Below, piece after piece: positions 17,037 to 24,667 of a stretch of 64,000 bases of DNA. The stretch lies in the NCBI RefSeq assembly GCF_016031625.1, contig NZ_JACCHP010000019.1:1-64000 (forward strand). The letters run 5' to 3'. The stretch is from Bradyrhizobium agreste. GTDB taxonomy: Bacteria; Pseudomonadota; Alphaproteobacteria; Rhizobiales; Xanthobacteraceae. A model generated the notes under the pieces. It worked only from the letters and a program-made list of their open reading frames with translations, was not told the origin of the DNA and did not search any database. How positions within the stretch are numbered: position 1 is the first letter of the stretch; each line of letters starts with the position of its first letter. The position numbers and the translations under genes are program-made.

Positions 17037-17273
17037 TCACAGATACCGCGACAGCTCGGCCTTGAACTGCCCGTACACGGCATCCTCGATCTGGCTGCGC
17101 GTGATGCCGATGTCGCGCAGGGCGCGGTCGTCGAGCTCGTTCAGCGTCTTGACGGCGGAGCGGCGCTCCAGGCGGTCGAACAGCGCGGTGACGCCGTGGG
17201 CGAGTGCACTGAAAAATCCGCCCGACGAGGATGGGCGCAAAGTCCGCCCGGCAGTTTGCGAGATCGTGGTCAT
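17037..17273 (-). CDS. DUF1127 domain protein
   Basis: The 78-residue protein starts MTTISQTAGRTLRP, with GGAG upstream of ATG 17273. Its C-terminal half LNELDDRALRDIGITRSQIEDAV is the DUF1127 motif. Small DUF1127 proteins are common in Rhizobiales. Some act as RNA-binding regulators of phosphate or carbon metabolism in Agrobacterium and Rhodobacter. It is divergent from the MocR gene and shares its upstream region, so it may be a target of that regulator. Confidence 0.88.
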   Translation of the reverse strand: MTTISQTAGRTLRPSSSGGFFSALAHGVTALFDRLERRSAVKTLNELDDRALRDIGITRSQIEDAVYGQFKAELSRYL

Positions 17274-17362
17274 TCTTCTTCTCCGGCCTTTCGTCCCGCG
17301 CGGCGAAGCAGGTACCGTTGGCGCGGGCGCTTGTGGACGCCTGCACCTCATTTGCCGTCGGA

Positions 17363-17449
17363 TTGCTCTTGCTCTCCTCGGCTCAATCGCGGAACTTGAT
17401 GGAACTTAAATGCTCCAGTACACTCCTCGGAGCAAGCAAAACATTGCTC
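17363..17449. promoter_or_regulatory. Array of TTGCTC motifs between DUF1127 and mocR-type gene
   Basis: TTGCTC occurs in tandem at 17363-17368 and 17369-17374 and again at 17444-17449. TGCTCC is at 17411-17416 and the inverse GGAGCAA at 17429-17435. Two of these form dyads: TGCTCC-N12-GGAGCA and GAGCAA-N8-TTGCTC. MocR-family regulators commonly bind mixed direct and inverted repeats beside their own gene. Confidence 0.5.
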
Positions 17450-17459
17450 TCGGTGCAAT

Positions 17460-18803
17460 ATGTCCAAGTTCGAGTACGTGAAGCTTGCCGATGCCATTGC
17501 GGCCGATATCACTAACGGCACGTTAAGGCCCGGCGACCGGCTGCCGCCGCAGCGCAATTTTGCCTATGACCGCGGCATCGCGGTCTCGACCGCGAGCCGG
17601 GTTTATACGGAATTGCTCCGCCGCGGCCTCGTGGTCGGCGAGGTCGGGCGCGGCACGTTCATCTCCGGCGACGTCAGGCGCGAAGTCGAGACCATGCGCG
17701 AGCCGGCCGACGCGCGCATCAATCTCGAGGTCAATTACCCGCTGTTGCCGCAGCAATGGGCGATGATCGCCAAGAGCCTCGCGGGGCTCGAGCGCATCGA
17801 CGCGCTCGAATCCGCGCTGCGCGTTTCGACCAGCACCGGCACCAAGAGTGCGCGCGTTGCCGCCGCTGCCTATCTCGCGCGCAAGGATTTTGCGCCCGAG
17901 CCCGAGCAGATCTTCTTCACCGCCAACGGCAAGCAATCGCTCGCGGCCGCGCTTGCCGCGCTGGTGCCCACCGGCGGCCGCTGCGGCGTCGAGGCGCTGA
18001 CCTATCCCTACGTCAAGAGCATCGCCGCGCGGCTCGGTGTGACGCTGGTCCCGATTCCCATGGACGAATTCGGCGCGCGGCCCGACGCCATCCAGAAGGC
18101 CCATCGCGAGGCGCATTTGTCGGCCCTGTATCTGCAGCCCATCATCCAGAACCCGCTCGGCGTCACCATGAACGCAACGCGGCGCGCCGACATCATGCGC
18201 GTCGCCGAGAAGCTCGATCTCACCATCGTCGAGGACACCGTCTACGGCTTCCTCGCCGACGACACACCGCTGGCGGCGCTCGGGCCCGACCGCTGCTTCG
18301 TGATCGACAGCCTGTCCAAGAAGGTCGCGCCGGGGCTCGCGCTCGGCATGCTGGTCGCGCCACCTCACATGCGCGAAAGCGTGATGGGCGCGGTGCGCAC
18401 CGGGGGCTGGATCGCTTCGGGCTACGCGCTCGCGGCCGGGCAGCGGCTGATGGCCGACGGCACCGTCGCCGAACTGACCCGGCTGAAACGCATCGACGCC
18501 GCGCGCCGCCAGCAGACCGCCGCACGGCTGCTCGCCGGCTACCAGCTCGCCGCCGATCCGCGCGCCTATCATCTCTGGCTGACGCTGCCGCCGCACTGGC
18601 GCTCGCAGACGTTCGTCGCGGCGGCAGCGCGGCGCGGCATCGCACTGACGCCATCCTCGACCTTCGCGATCGCGCACGGTCATGCCCCGAACGCGGTGCG
18701 CCTCGCGCTCGCCCCACCCTCGCCCGAGCAGCTCGACTCCGGCCTGCGCACCATCGTCTCGCTGCTCGGCACCAAGGAGGACGATTTCGATTCGACGGAG
18801 TAG
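17460..18803 (+). CDS. MocR-family regulator (GntR helix-turn-helix + aminotransferase domain)
   Basis: The 447-residue protein has an N-terminal GntR winged helix (residues 1-75: LADAIAADITNGTLRPGDRLPPQR and STASRVYTELLRRGLVVG). A class I aminotransferase domain follows, with IQNPLGVTM, VEDTVYGF and SLSKKVAPG (Schiff-base Lys287). MocR proteins sense PLP or an amino-substrate and usually control a neighbouring gene. The neighbours are DUF1127 (divergent) and an unknown membrane gene, so no pathway can be assigned. Confidence 0.9.
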   Translation: MSKFEYVKLADAIAADITNGTLRPGDRLPPQRNFAYDRGIAVSTASRVYTELLRRGLVVGEVGRGTFISGDVRREVETMREPADARINLEVNYPLLPQQWAMIAKSLAGLERIDALESALRVSTSTGTKSARVAAAAYLARKDFAPEPEQIFFTANGKQSLAAALAALVPTGGRCGVEALTYPYVKSIAARLGVTLVPIPMDEFGARPDAIQKAHREAHLSALYLQPIIQNPLGVTMNATRRADIMRVAEKLDLTIVEDTVYGFLADDTPLAALGPDRCFVIDSLSKKVAPGLALGMLVAPPHMRESVMGAVRTGGWIASGYALAAGQRLMADGTVAELTRLKRIDAARRQQTAARLLAGYQLAADPRAYHLWLTLPPHWRSQTFVAAAARRGIALTPSSTFAIAHGHAPNAVRLALAPPSPEQLDSGLRTIVSLLGTKEDDFDSTE

Positions 18804-18806
18804 GGC

Positions 18807-18855
18807 ACGCGTTTTCTTCACGCGAACCGGACCCAACTTCGCTCGAAAACGCTTT
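18807..18855 (-). repeat. Dispersed repeat A, copy 2 (single hairpin, reverse)
   Basis: ACGCGTTTTCTTCACGCGAACCGG...CTTCGCTCGAAAACGC is the reverse complement of the first hairpin of repeat A. The stop codon of the next minus-strand gene (TTA at 18854-18856) overlaps its edge. Confidence 0.8.
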
Positions 18856-19453
18856 AGGGCAACAGCGCCTCCGGCACGCGGTCGAAACTGTAGCTCTGCG
18901 GCCGGTTGCGCCGGACGAAGCCGCCGACCTGCCAGGCGAACAGCGCGGCGAAGCCGAGGATGAACAGCACGCCGGCGAATTCGCCGGTCAGAAGCGCACG
19001 GATCAGGAGCCCCGCCATCGCCACTGCGAGCACGGCCAGGAACGCCAGCACCGCTGCATAGGTCTTGCGGCTGAGGCCCCCGGACAATTCGGCGCGGCTG
19101 CCCGCTTTCGCCATCCGCGCATGCAGCTCGATCAGGAAATCGCGAAAGCCGTTGTCCTGCGGCGCCATCAGTGCCGCGGTCTGCCAGCTCGTCGACAGGA
19201 TGGCGATGCGGCCACCACCGGCGCGGCTGATATCGGCGCGGAAGCGGTGCTGCTGCATCGACACCGGGCGGAACGACAGCCGGATCGCCGAGATCTCGTC
19301 ATAGCGCCACAGCGAGGAGCGGCCGGCGATGTGCCAGGACAGCCCCTGCTCCGTCAGCTCGAATCGATGTGCCGAGCCGATCAGCGAGGCCTTGTAGGCG
19401 TAGCTCGTGGCCGAGCCAGCTTCAGCTCCCGGCATGTCGATCAATGATCCCAT
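18854..19453 (-). CDS. Membrane protein of unknown function
   Basis: From ATG 19453 (MGSLIDMPG) the protein has 199 residues; 19435 is another possible start. The N-terminal half is a soluble PH-like or YcxB-like part (FELTEQGLSWHIAGRSSLWRYDEISAIRL, then QDNGFRDFLIELHARM). The C-terminal part has two membrane segments (AAVLAFLAVLAVAMAGLLI and FAGVLFILGFAALFAWQVG). The strand pattern before the helix resembles bacterial PH-domain proteins, but this is only an impression. It is divergent from a second small membrane protein 47 bases away. Confidence 0.65.
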   Translation of the reverse strand: MGSLIDMPGAEAGSATSYAYKASLIGSAHRFELTEQGLSWHIAGRSSLWRYDEISAIRLSFRPVSMQQHRFRADISRAGGGRIAILSTSWQTAALMAPQDNGFRDFLIELHARMAKAGSRAELSGGLSRKTYAAVLAFLAVLAVAMAGLLIRALLTGEFAGVLFILGFAALFAWQVGGFVRRNRPQSYSFDRVPEALLP

Positions 19454-19500
19454 CGGCGATCGGCTTGCGCGATCGCCCCCGGCCATCCTACAAGCGAGGC

Positions 19501-19935
19501 ATGGCTGAGACGACCTTTTTTCCGCGCCACCTGATTCTCGGCGCCGCAATGATCTCCGGTGTGTTGCTCGCGCTCGCGGTACACATGCTGGGCGCGCGCT
19601 ACGGTCTCGACCTCGGCGGCCTCTGGCGCTCCGACACGCACGAGTTCATTCCGGCGGGCGCTGCGATCGCCTGGTGGCTGATCGCCACGGTCGGCTTCTC
19701 CGGCGGCTATTTCACGGCGAGCCTGATGCAGAGCGCCGTCTCCGGACAGATCCCGCAGCGGATGCGGCAATTCCTGATCGCGGTCGGCGTGCTCCTGCTT
19801 GCGGGAGCGGGTCAGGCGGCGTCGGCGCCGAGCCCGATTCCGACCGTCTCGGGCGTGCTCGCAGGGCTTGCCGCCCTCTGCCTCGGCGCCGTGATGGCGT
19901 TCTGCGGCGCGCACTTCGCGCTGCGCCGAAGCTGA
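19501..19935 (+). CDS. Small integral membrane protein of unknown function
   Basis: The 144-residue protein starts MAETTFFPRHLILG. It has four hydrophobic stretches, around residues 11-30, 48-70 (AAIAWWLIATVGFSGGYFTAS), 87-105 and 113-140. No charged catalytic motif is visible. It is encoded divergently from the preceding membrane protein. It stops 4 bases before the stop of the convergent GGDEF-EAL gene, leaving no room for a terminator. Confidence 0.65.
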   Translation: MAETTFFPRHLILGAAMISGVLLALAVHMLGARYGLDLGGLWRSDTHEFIPAGAAIAWWLIATVGFSGGYFTASLMQSAVSGQIPQRMRQFLIAVGVLLLAGAGQAASAPSPIPTVSGVLAGLAALCLGAVMAFCGAHFALRRS

Positions 19936-19939
19936 CCTT

Positions 19940-22339
19940 TCAAGCCGAGGCGCGCAGTCGCGGCTGTTCCAGCATGATCGCGACATCCGAGGCAGGCCGC
20001 GGCTTGCTGAACAGATAACCCTGCGCCTGGGTGCAGCCCTCGCGCCGGAGCAGCTCGAGCTGCGCGTCGTTCTCGACGCCTTCCGCCGTGGTGACGATGC
20101 CGAGGCTGCGGCCGAGGCCGGTCACGGCGCGAATGATCGCCATGGAATCGTCGCGCGTCGCCAACTCCGACACGAAGGAGCGGTCGATCTTGATCTTGTC
20201 GAACGGGAAGCTGCGCAGGTAGCTCAGCGACGAATAGCCGGTGCCGAAATCGTCGAGCGAGATCCGCACGCCCATGGCGCGCAGCTCGTGCAAGGTCGTC
20301 AGCGTCGCCTCGCTGTTCTGGAGCAGAACGGATTCGGTGATCTCGAGCTCGAGACGGCGCGCACCGAGTCCCGAGGCGGCCAACGCCTCCGTCACGGATG
20401 CGATCAGGTTCGGGCTCTTGAACTGCACCGGCGACAAATTGACGGCGACGTCGACATCGTCGGGCCAGGTGGCCGCATCGGTGCAGGCGGAGCGCAGCAC
20501 GAACTCGCCGAGCTGAACGATGAGCCCGGTCTCCTCGGCGAGCGGGATGAAGCTGATGGGCGCGATCAGCCCGCGTTGCGGATGGTTCCAGCGGAGCAGC
20601 GCCTCGAAGGCGACCACGCGACTGCTGGCGACCTCGCGGATCGGCTGGTAATAGACCTGAAACTCGTCGCGCTGCAGCGCCGCGCGCAGATCCATTTCCA
20701 GAAGGCGCCGCGCCTGCGCGCGCGCATCCATGCCGGTCTCGAAGAAACGATAGGTGCCGCGGCCGTCCGCCTTGGCGCGGTAGAGCGCCAGGTCCGCGTT
20801 CTTCAACAGCTCGTCCGGATTGCTGCCGTCCTGCGGCGACAGCGAGATGCCGATCGAGACGCCGATCACGATCTGATGGTCGTCGATCTGGTAAGGCGCC
20901 GAGATCACCTCGACGAGGCGCCCGGCAAGTGATCGCGCGGCGATCTCCTCGGAGCGTCCGATCTGGACCACCGCGAACTCGTCGCCGCCGAGCCGCGCCA
21001 CGGTGTCCTGTTCGCCGACGGTGGCCTCGAGCCTGCGGCCGACCTCCTTGAGCAGCGCATCGCCGATGGGATGGCCGAGCGAGTCGTTGATGTCCTTGAA
21101 GTGATCGAGATCGAGGCAAAGCACCGCGAGCTGGTCGCCCGACCTGGTCTGGCGCAGCCCCTGCTCGAGCTGTTCGTGGAACAGCACCCGGTTCGGCAGG
21201 CTGGTCAGCGCGTCATGGCGCGCCATGTGCGAGATCTTGGCCTGCGCCTCCAGCCATTCGGTGATGTCCTCGAACGTCGCGACCCAGCCGCCGCCCTGCA
21301 TCGGCTGGTTGACGACCCGGATCGAGCGGCCGAACCGGTTGACGACGTCGGTCGTGGTGCGGCCCTCGCGGGCGTCGGCGACGAGGCGGGCGAAGAATTC
21401 GTCCGCATCGCCCTGCCACAGGCCCTTGGCCTGCTCTTCCCTGAGCACGTCGACCAGCAAGCGGCCGGTGAGCGGCACGTCGGTACGACGGAGCATCGTC
21501 GCATAGCGCTCGTTGAACAGGATGATCTTGCCGTCGGCGTCGAACATGCACAGCCCCTGCGACATGTTCTCCAGCGCGCTGTCGAGCACGATCTGCTGAC
21601 GGCCCAGTTCGCCCTTGGCGCGGCGGTCGAGCAGCGCGGCCACGAGCGCAATCGCGATGATCGCGACGGCGGCGCTGGCAGTGAGGAACGACAGCGAGGC
21701 CGGCGGGATCGAGAGCCCGCTGATCGCGAGCGTCGGGTCCGGCGTCAGCAGCACCGCGCCCATCGCGGTGAAATGATGCGCGACGATCGCGAGCGTCAGC
21801 AGAGCAGTCGCACTCAGCGCAGGCCGAATGCCGTCACCTCGGGCAGCGACGAATAGCGCGAGCGCTGCGAAGACGACGCCGAACAGCACCGAGGCGGCAA
21901 CCGTGCTTCCGATCCAATCCACCCGTGCCGGCATCTCCAGCGCCGCCATGCCGGTGTAATGCATCGCCGCGACACCCAGGCCGACGATGGCGCCGCCGAC
22001 GACGATCCACACCGGGCGCGAGGACGCCACGGCGATGCCCAGGCCCACGAAGGTCAAGGAGATCGCAAGCATCAACGACAGAATTGTCACCGGGATGTTG
22101 TAGGCGCCGGCGCTCCCCGGGCCGTAGGCGAGCATCGCGATGAAATGCGTCGCCCAGATGCCGCATCCGCTGACGGCCGCATCCAAGGCGATCCAGGCCA
22201 GACGCGCGGCTCCGTGCGTCGCGCGTGCGCGCTGAAACAGGCTGATCGCCGCAGCGCTGGCGAGCAGGCACACTGCGCCCCCAAGGGCGACCAGTCGCCA
22301 GTCATGCTCGTCGGTTAGACAGTAGAAAACTTGATACAT
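19940..22339 (-). CDS. MHYT-PAS-GGDEF-EAL cyclic-di-GMP protein
   Basis: This 799-residue membrane protein carries three MHYT-type motifs in its N-terminal segments (HFIAM at 65-69, MHYTGM at 126-131, HFTAM at 189-193). These are proposed to bind copper and sense O2, CO or NO. A PAS-like region (about 250-365) follows, then GGDEF at 451-455 and EAL at 579-581. EAL catalytic residues appear intact (E579, N634, E667, DDFGTGYSS, E753, QGYLFSKP). The RxxD inhibitory site before GGDEF is absent. It may make and break cyclic-di-GMP. Such enzymes often set motility versus attachment. Confidence 0.93.
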   Translation of the reverse strand: MYQVFYCLTDEHDWRLVALGGAVCLLASAAAISLFQRARATHGAARLAWIALDAAVSGCGIWATHFIAMLAYGPGSAGAYNIPVTILSLMLAISLTFVGLGIAVASSRPVWIVVGGAIVGLGVAAMHYTGMAALEMPARVDWIGSTVAASVLFGVVFAALALFVAARGDGIRPALSATALLTLAIVAHHFTAMGAVLLTPDPTLAISGLSIPPASLSFLTASAAVAIIAIALVAALLDRRAKGELGRQQIVLDSALENMSQGLCMFDADGKIILFNERYATMLRRTDVPLTGRLLVDVLREEQAKGLWQGDADEFFARLVADAREGRTTTDVVNRFGRSIRVVNQPMQGGGWVATFEDITEWLEAQAKISHMARHDALTSLPNRVLFHEQLEQGLRQTRSGDQLAVLCLDLDHFKDINDSLGHPIGDALLKEVGRRLEATVGEQDTVARLGGDEFAVVQIGRSEEIAARSLAGRLVEVISAPYQIDDHQIVIGVSIGISLSPQDGSNPDELLKNADLALYRAKADGRGTYRFFETGMDARAQARRLLEMDLRAALQRDEFQVYYQPIREVASSRVVAFEALLRWNHPQRGLIAPISFIPLAEETGLIVQLGEFVLRSACTDAATWPDDVDVAVNLSPVQFKSPNLIASVTEALAASGLGARRLELEITESVLLQNSEATLTTLHELRAMGVRISLDDFGTGYSSLSYLRSFPFDKIKIDRSFVSELATRDDSMAIIRAVTGLGRSLGIVTTAEGVENDAQLELLRREGCTQAQGYLFSKPRPASDVAIMLEQPRLRASA

Positions 22340-22502
22340 TGCCAGCCCCTATCGACCCGCACTTGAGCCGACAGTGGTGGACGATCGGTAACCGGCTACA
22401 AAGCTGCTCCGGAAGTGGTGAATGGAAGATGAGCGAGTTCGCTCACATTGCTGATCCTGGCCACGGCGCTCCGAAGCAGCACAAGACAGTGGGAGGTGGG
22501 CA

Positions 22503-22534
22503 AGCAAAAGCGCCGCGCGGACCTCGCGCAGCGC
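22503..22534 (-). terminator. Terminator after the DUF892 gene
   Basis: On the minus strand, GCGCTGCGCG pairs with CGCGCGGCGC around a 5-base loop, followed by TTTTGCTTG. It starts 17 bases beyond the DUF892 stop. Confidence 0.75.
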
Positions 22535-22550
22535 TCATGATTTCCTCGTC

Positions 22551-23057
22551 TCAGCTCGCCGCGCGCAGGTTCACCTTGCTCTCGGCAAGTGTCGTCAGCT
22601 TCTTGTCGGTCGCCTTCTCCTCCTCCAGCGTCTTGGCGAGCACGCTGGCGCAGTCATTGCGGCCGAGCTGCTTGGCCCAGGCGATCAGGCTGCCGTAGCG
22701 GGCGATCTCGTAATGCTCCGCGGCCTGCGCCGCATTGATCAAGGCTGCGTCGAGCACCGCCTTGTCGGCGACTTCGCCGGCGGTGTCGTCGGCTTCCTCG
22801 ATAATGCCGTCGATGGCCGGGCAGTCGACCGCCTTCACGGCGACGCCGTGCATCTTGAACACCTCCTCCAGCCGCGAAACGTGCTGCCTGGTTTCCTCGA
22901 GGTGCGTCAAAAAGCCCTGTTTCAGCTGCGGATCAGTGGCCTTGCTCGCCATTTTCGGCAGCGCCTTGGTGAGCTGCTGCTCGGCGTAATAGATGTCCTG
23001 GAGCTGATGCACGAACAGATCGTTCATCGTCTTGATGTCCTTTGTGAACAGTCCCAT
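22551..23057 (-). CDS. DUF892 (YciE/YciF-type) ferritin-like stress protein
   Basis: The 168-residue protein starts MGLFTKDIKTMNDLFVHQLQDIYYAEQQL, the YciF-like N-terminus. It shows four-helix-bundle acidic/His positions (EQQL, HLEETRQHVSRLEEVF, EHYEIARYGSL, LEEEKATDKKL). The family is ferritin-like and induced by general stress; its exact activity is unresolved. An EcfG-type promoter lies about 95 bases upstream, and a terminator follows. The start at 23057 is chosen for the family-typical N-terminus and an AGAGGA site. Confidence 0.9.
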   Translation of the reverse strand: MGLFTKDIKTMNDLFVHQLQDIYYAEQQLTKALPKMASKATDPQLKQGFLTHLEETRQHVSRLEEVFKMHGVAVKAVDCPAIDGIIEEADDTAGEVADKAVLDAALINAAQAAEHYEIARYGSLIAWAKQLGRNDCASVLAKTLEEEKATDKKLTTLAESKVNLRAAS

Positions 23058-23149
23058 CGTTCCGATCCTCTTCCGTCTTGGGAACACGGAGGCGCCGGCT
23101 CGCACGAAAAGCCGCAGATTCCGCCATGTTCGGTTGCTGATGGGGCCAC

Positions 23150-23174
23150 AACGAGTGCGCGGCATCGACGTTCC
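23150..23174 (-). promoter_or_regulatory. EcfG (general stress sigma factor) promoter of the DUF892 gene
   Basis: On the minus strand, GGAAC (23174-23170) is followed by 16 bases and CGTT (23153-23150). This is the EcfG consensus GGAAC-N16/17-cGTT. Transcription would start near 23143, giving a leader of about 85 bases. DUF892/YciF genes are known EcfG-regulon members in Rhizobiales. Confidence 0.7.
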
Positions 23175-23484
23175 AAAAAGACCGCATCGCTTGCGCTGGA
23201 ACAATGCGGACCGCGCCGGCATCTGAAATCATGCCGACATACGAAACGCGCGTGCCGGGGCGGTTTCGCGACTCATATGCTTAACGCGCCGCCGATGTGA
23301 ACCGCATATGACAGAAGTGGCCGGTCCGACGCAGAACCTATTGTTGTCAAGGGCTGCACAAGCCACTGTTTTTGCCTTAAATGAGCTGGATCATGCCGAG
23401 CGATCAATGCCTGCCTTTGGCCATGATCGCACCCGACCGGCCAATGCCTGGCCCGATCGGTCTTGCCCCCCGCCGGGAGGATGA
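23175..23484. other. Intergenic region upstream of the MprF-like gene
   Basis: These 310 bases separate the DUF892 promoter from the next gene. The direct pair GCATATGACAG/CATATGC near 23275-23311 and a CGGTCTTGCCCCCCGCCGGGAGG end with a Shine-Dalgarno GGGAGG are visible. No ORF with protein-like codon use and no clear promoter were found. Confidence 0.4.
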
Positions 23485-24567
23485 ATGCACGGACTGCTGC
23501 CCGCGCTGAAACGCGGCTTCAAGAGATGGATCGGCTGGCGACGGCTCGGAATTGCCGCGAGCGTCTTCATCATCGCCTTCGCGATCACCACGCTGGTGCG
23601 GACCCTCAAGGGCATCGATGCCGGGGTCATCTTGACCGCATTGACCGAGATTCCGCGCGGCAACATCGGGCTGGCGGCGGTCTGCGTCTTCTTTGCGTTC
23701 TGCACGCTGACCTTCTATGACTTTTTTGCACTGCGAACGATCGGCAAGAAGCATGTGCCCTATCGCATCGCGGCGCTGTCCAGCTTCACGTCCTACTCGA
23801 TCGGCCACAACATCGGCGCCACGGTCTTCACCGGCGGCGCGATCCGTTTCCGGATCTATTCGGACTACGGGCTGAACGCGATCGACGTCGCGAAGATCTG
23901 CTTCCTGTCGGGCCTGACCTTCTGGCTCGGTAACATCTTCGTGCTCTCGATCGGCATGGCCATCCATCCGGATGCGGCCTCCTCGATGGATCAGCTCCCC
24001 TCCTCGCTCAACCGGTTGATCGCCCTCGGCGGACTCGCATCGATCGGCGCGTATCTGGTCTGGCTCTGCATGGGCGAGAAGCGCCGCGAGCTCGGTCAGA
24101 AAGGCTGGAAGGTGGTGCTGCCCTCGGCGCCGCTGACCTTGGTGCAGATCCTGATTGGCGTCGTCGATCTCGGCTTCTGCGCGACGGCAATGTACCTCTT
24201 GATGCCGGCCAATCCGCCGATCGACTTCATGTCGCTTGCGGTCGTGTTCATCCTGGCGACCCTGATCGGCTTTGCCAGCCACGCGCCCGGCTCGATCGGC
24301 GTGTTCGATGCCGCCATGCTGGTGGCGCTGCCCCAGTTCAGCCGCGAGGAGCTTCTGGCGACGCTGCTGGTGTTCCGTATTCTCTATTTCGTGATCCCGT
24401 TCGGCCTTGCCATCTCCATCATGGGCACGCGCGAGCTCTGGATGAATGTGGTCGCGCCGTGGCAGGAGCGGCGGCGGCTGGCGGAGGCCTGCGCGCAGGC
24501 CAACCTGCCCAAGGAGGTGGCGCCGATGGAGCGCGAACGACTGCTGCGGCAGGCCAGCAAGCGCTGA
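23485..24567 (+). CDS. Lysylphosphatidylglycerol synthase-type transmembrane protein (MprF flippase-domain / UPF0104)
   Basis: The 360-residue polytopic protein has about eight hydrophobic segments. Its motifs are SSFTSYSIGHNIGATVFTGG and FASHAPGSIGVFDAAML, the signatures of the MprF N-terminal/YbhN family. The C-terminal aminoacyl-transferase domain of full MprF is absent, so a role in lipid translocation rather than lysyl transfer is more likely. GGGAGG lies just before the ATG. The secreted hydrolase gene follows on the same strand after 100 bases. Confidence 0.8.
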   Translation: MHGLLPALKRGFKRWIGWRRLGIAASVFIIAFAITTLVRTLKGIDAGVILTALTEIPRGNIGLAAVCVFFAFCTLTFYDFFALRTIGKKHVPYRIAALSSFTSYSIGHNIGATVFTGGAIRFRIYSDYGLNAIDVAKICFLSGLTFWLGNIFVLSIGMAIHPDAASSMDQLPSSLNRLIALGGLASIGAYLVWLCMGEKRRELGQKGWKVVLPSAPLTLVQILIGVVDLGFCATAMYLLMPANPPIDFMSLAVVFILATLIGFASHAPGSIGVFDAAMLVALPQFSREELLATLLVFRILYFVIPFGLAISIMGTRELWMNVVAPWQERRRLAEACAQANLPKEVAPMERERLLRQASKR

Positions 24568-24667
24568 GCCGCCAAGGGCGCCGCCGGAAATCGTCAGGCA
24601 AAGGTTGCAGGCCGGGGCGCAATCCTCTCTTATTTCCGCCTCAACTTTGCCGTTGAAGACGCGGGCC

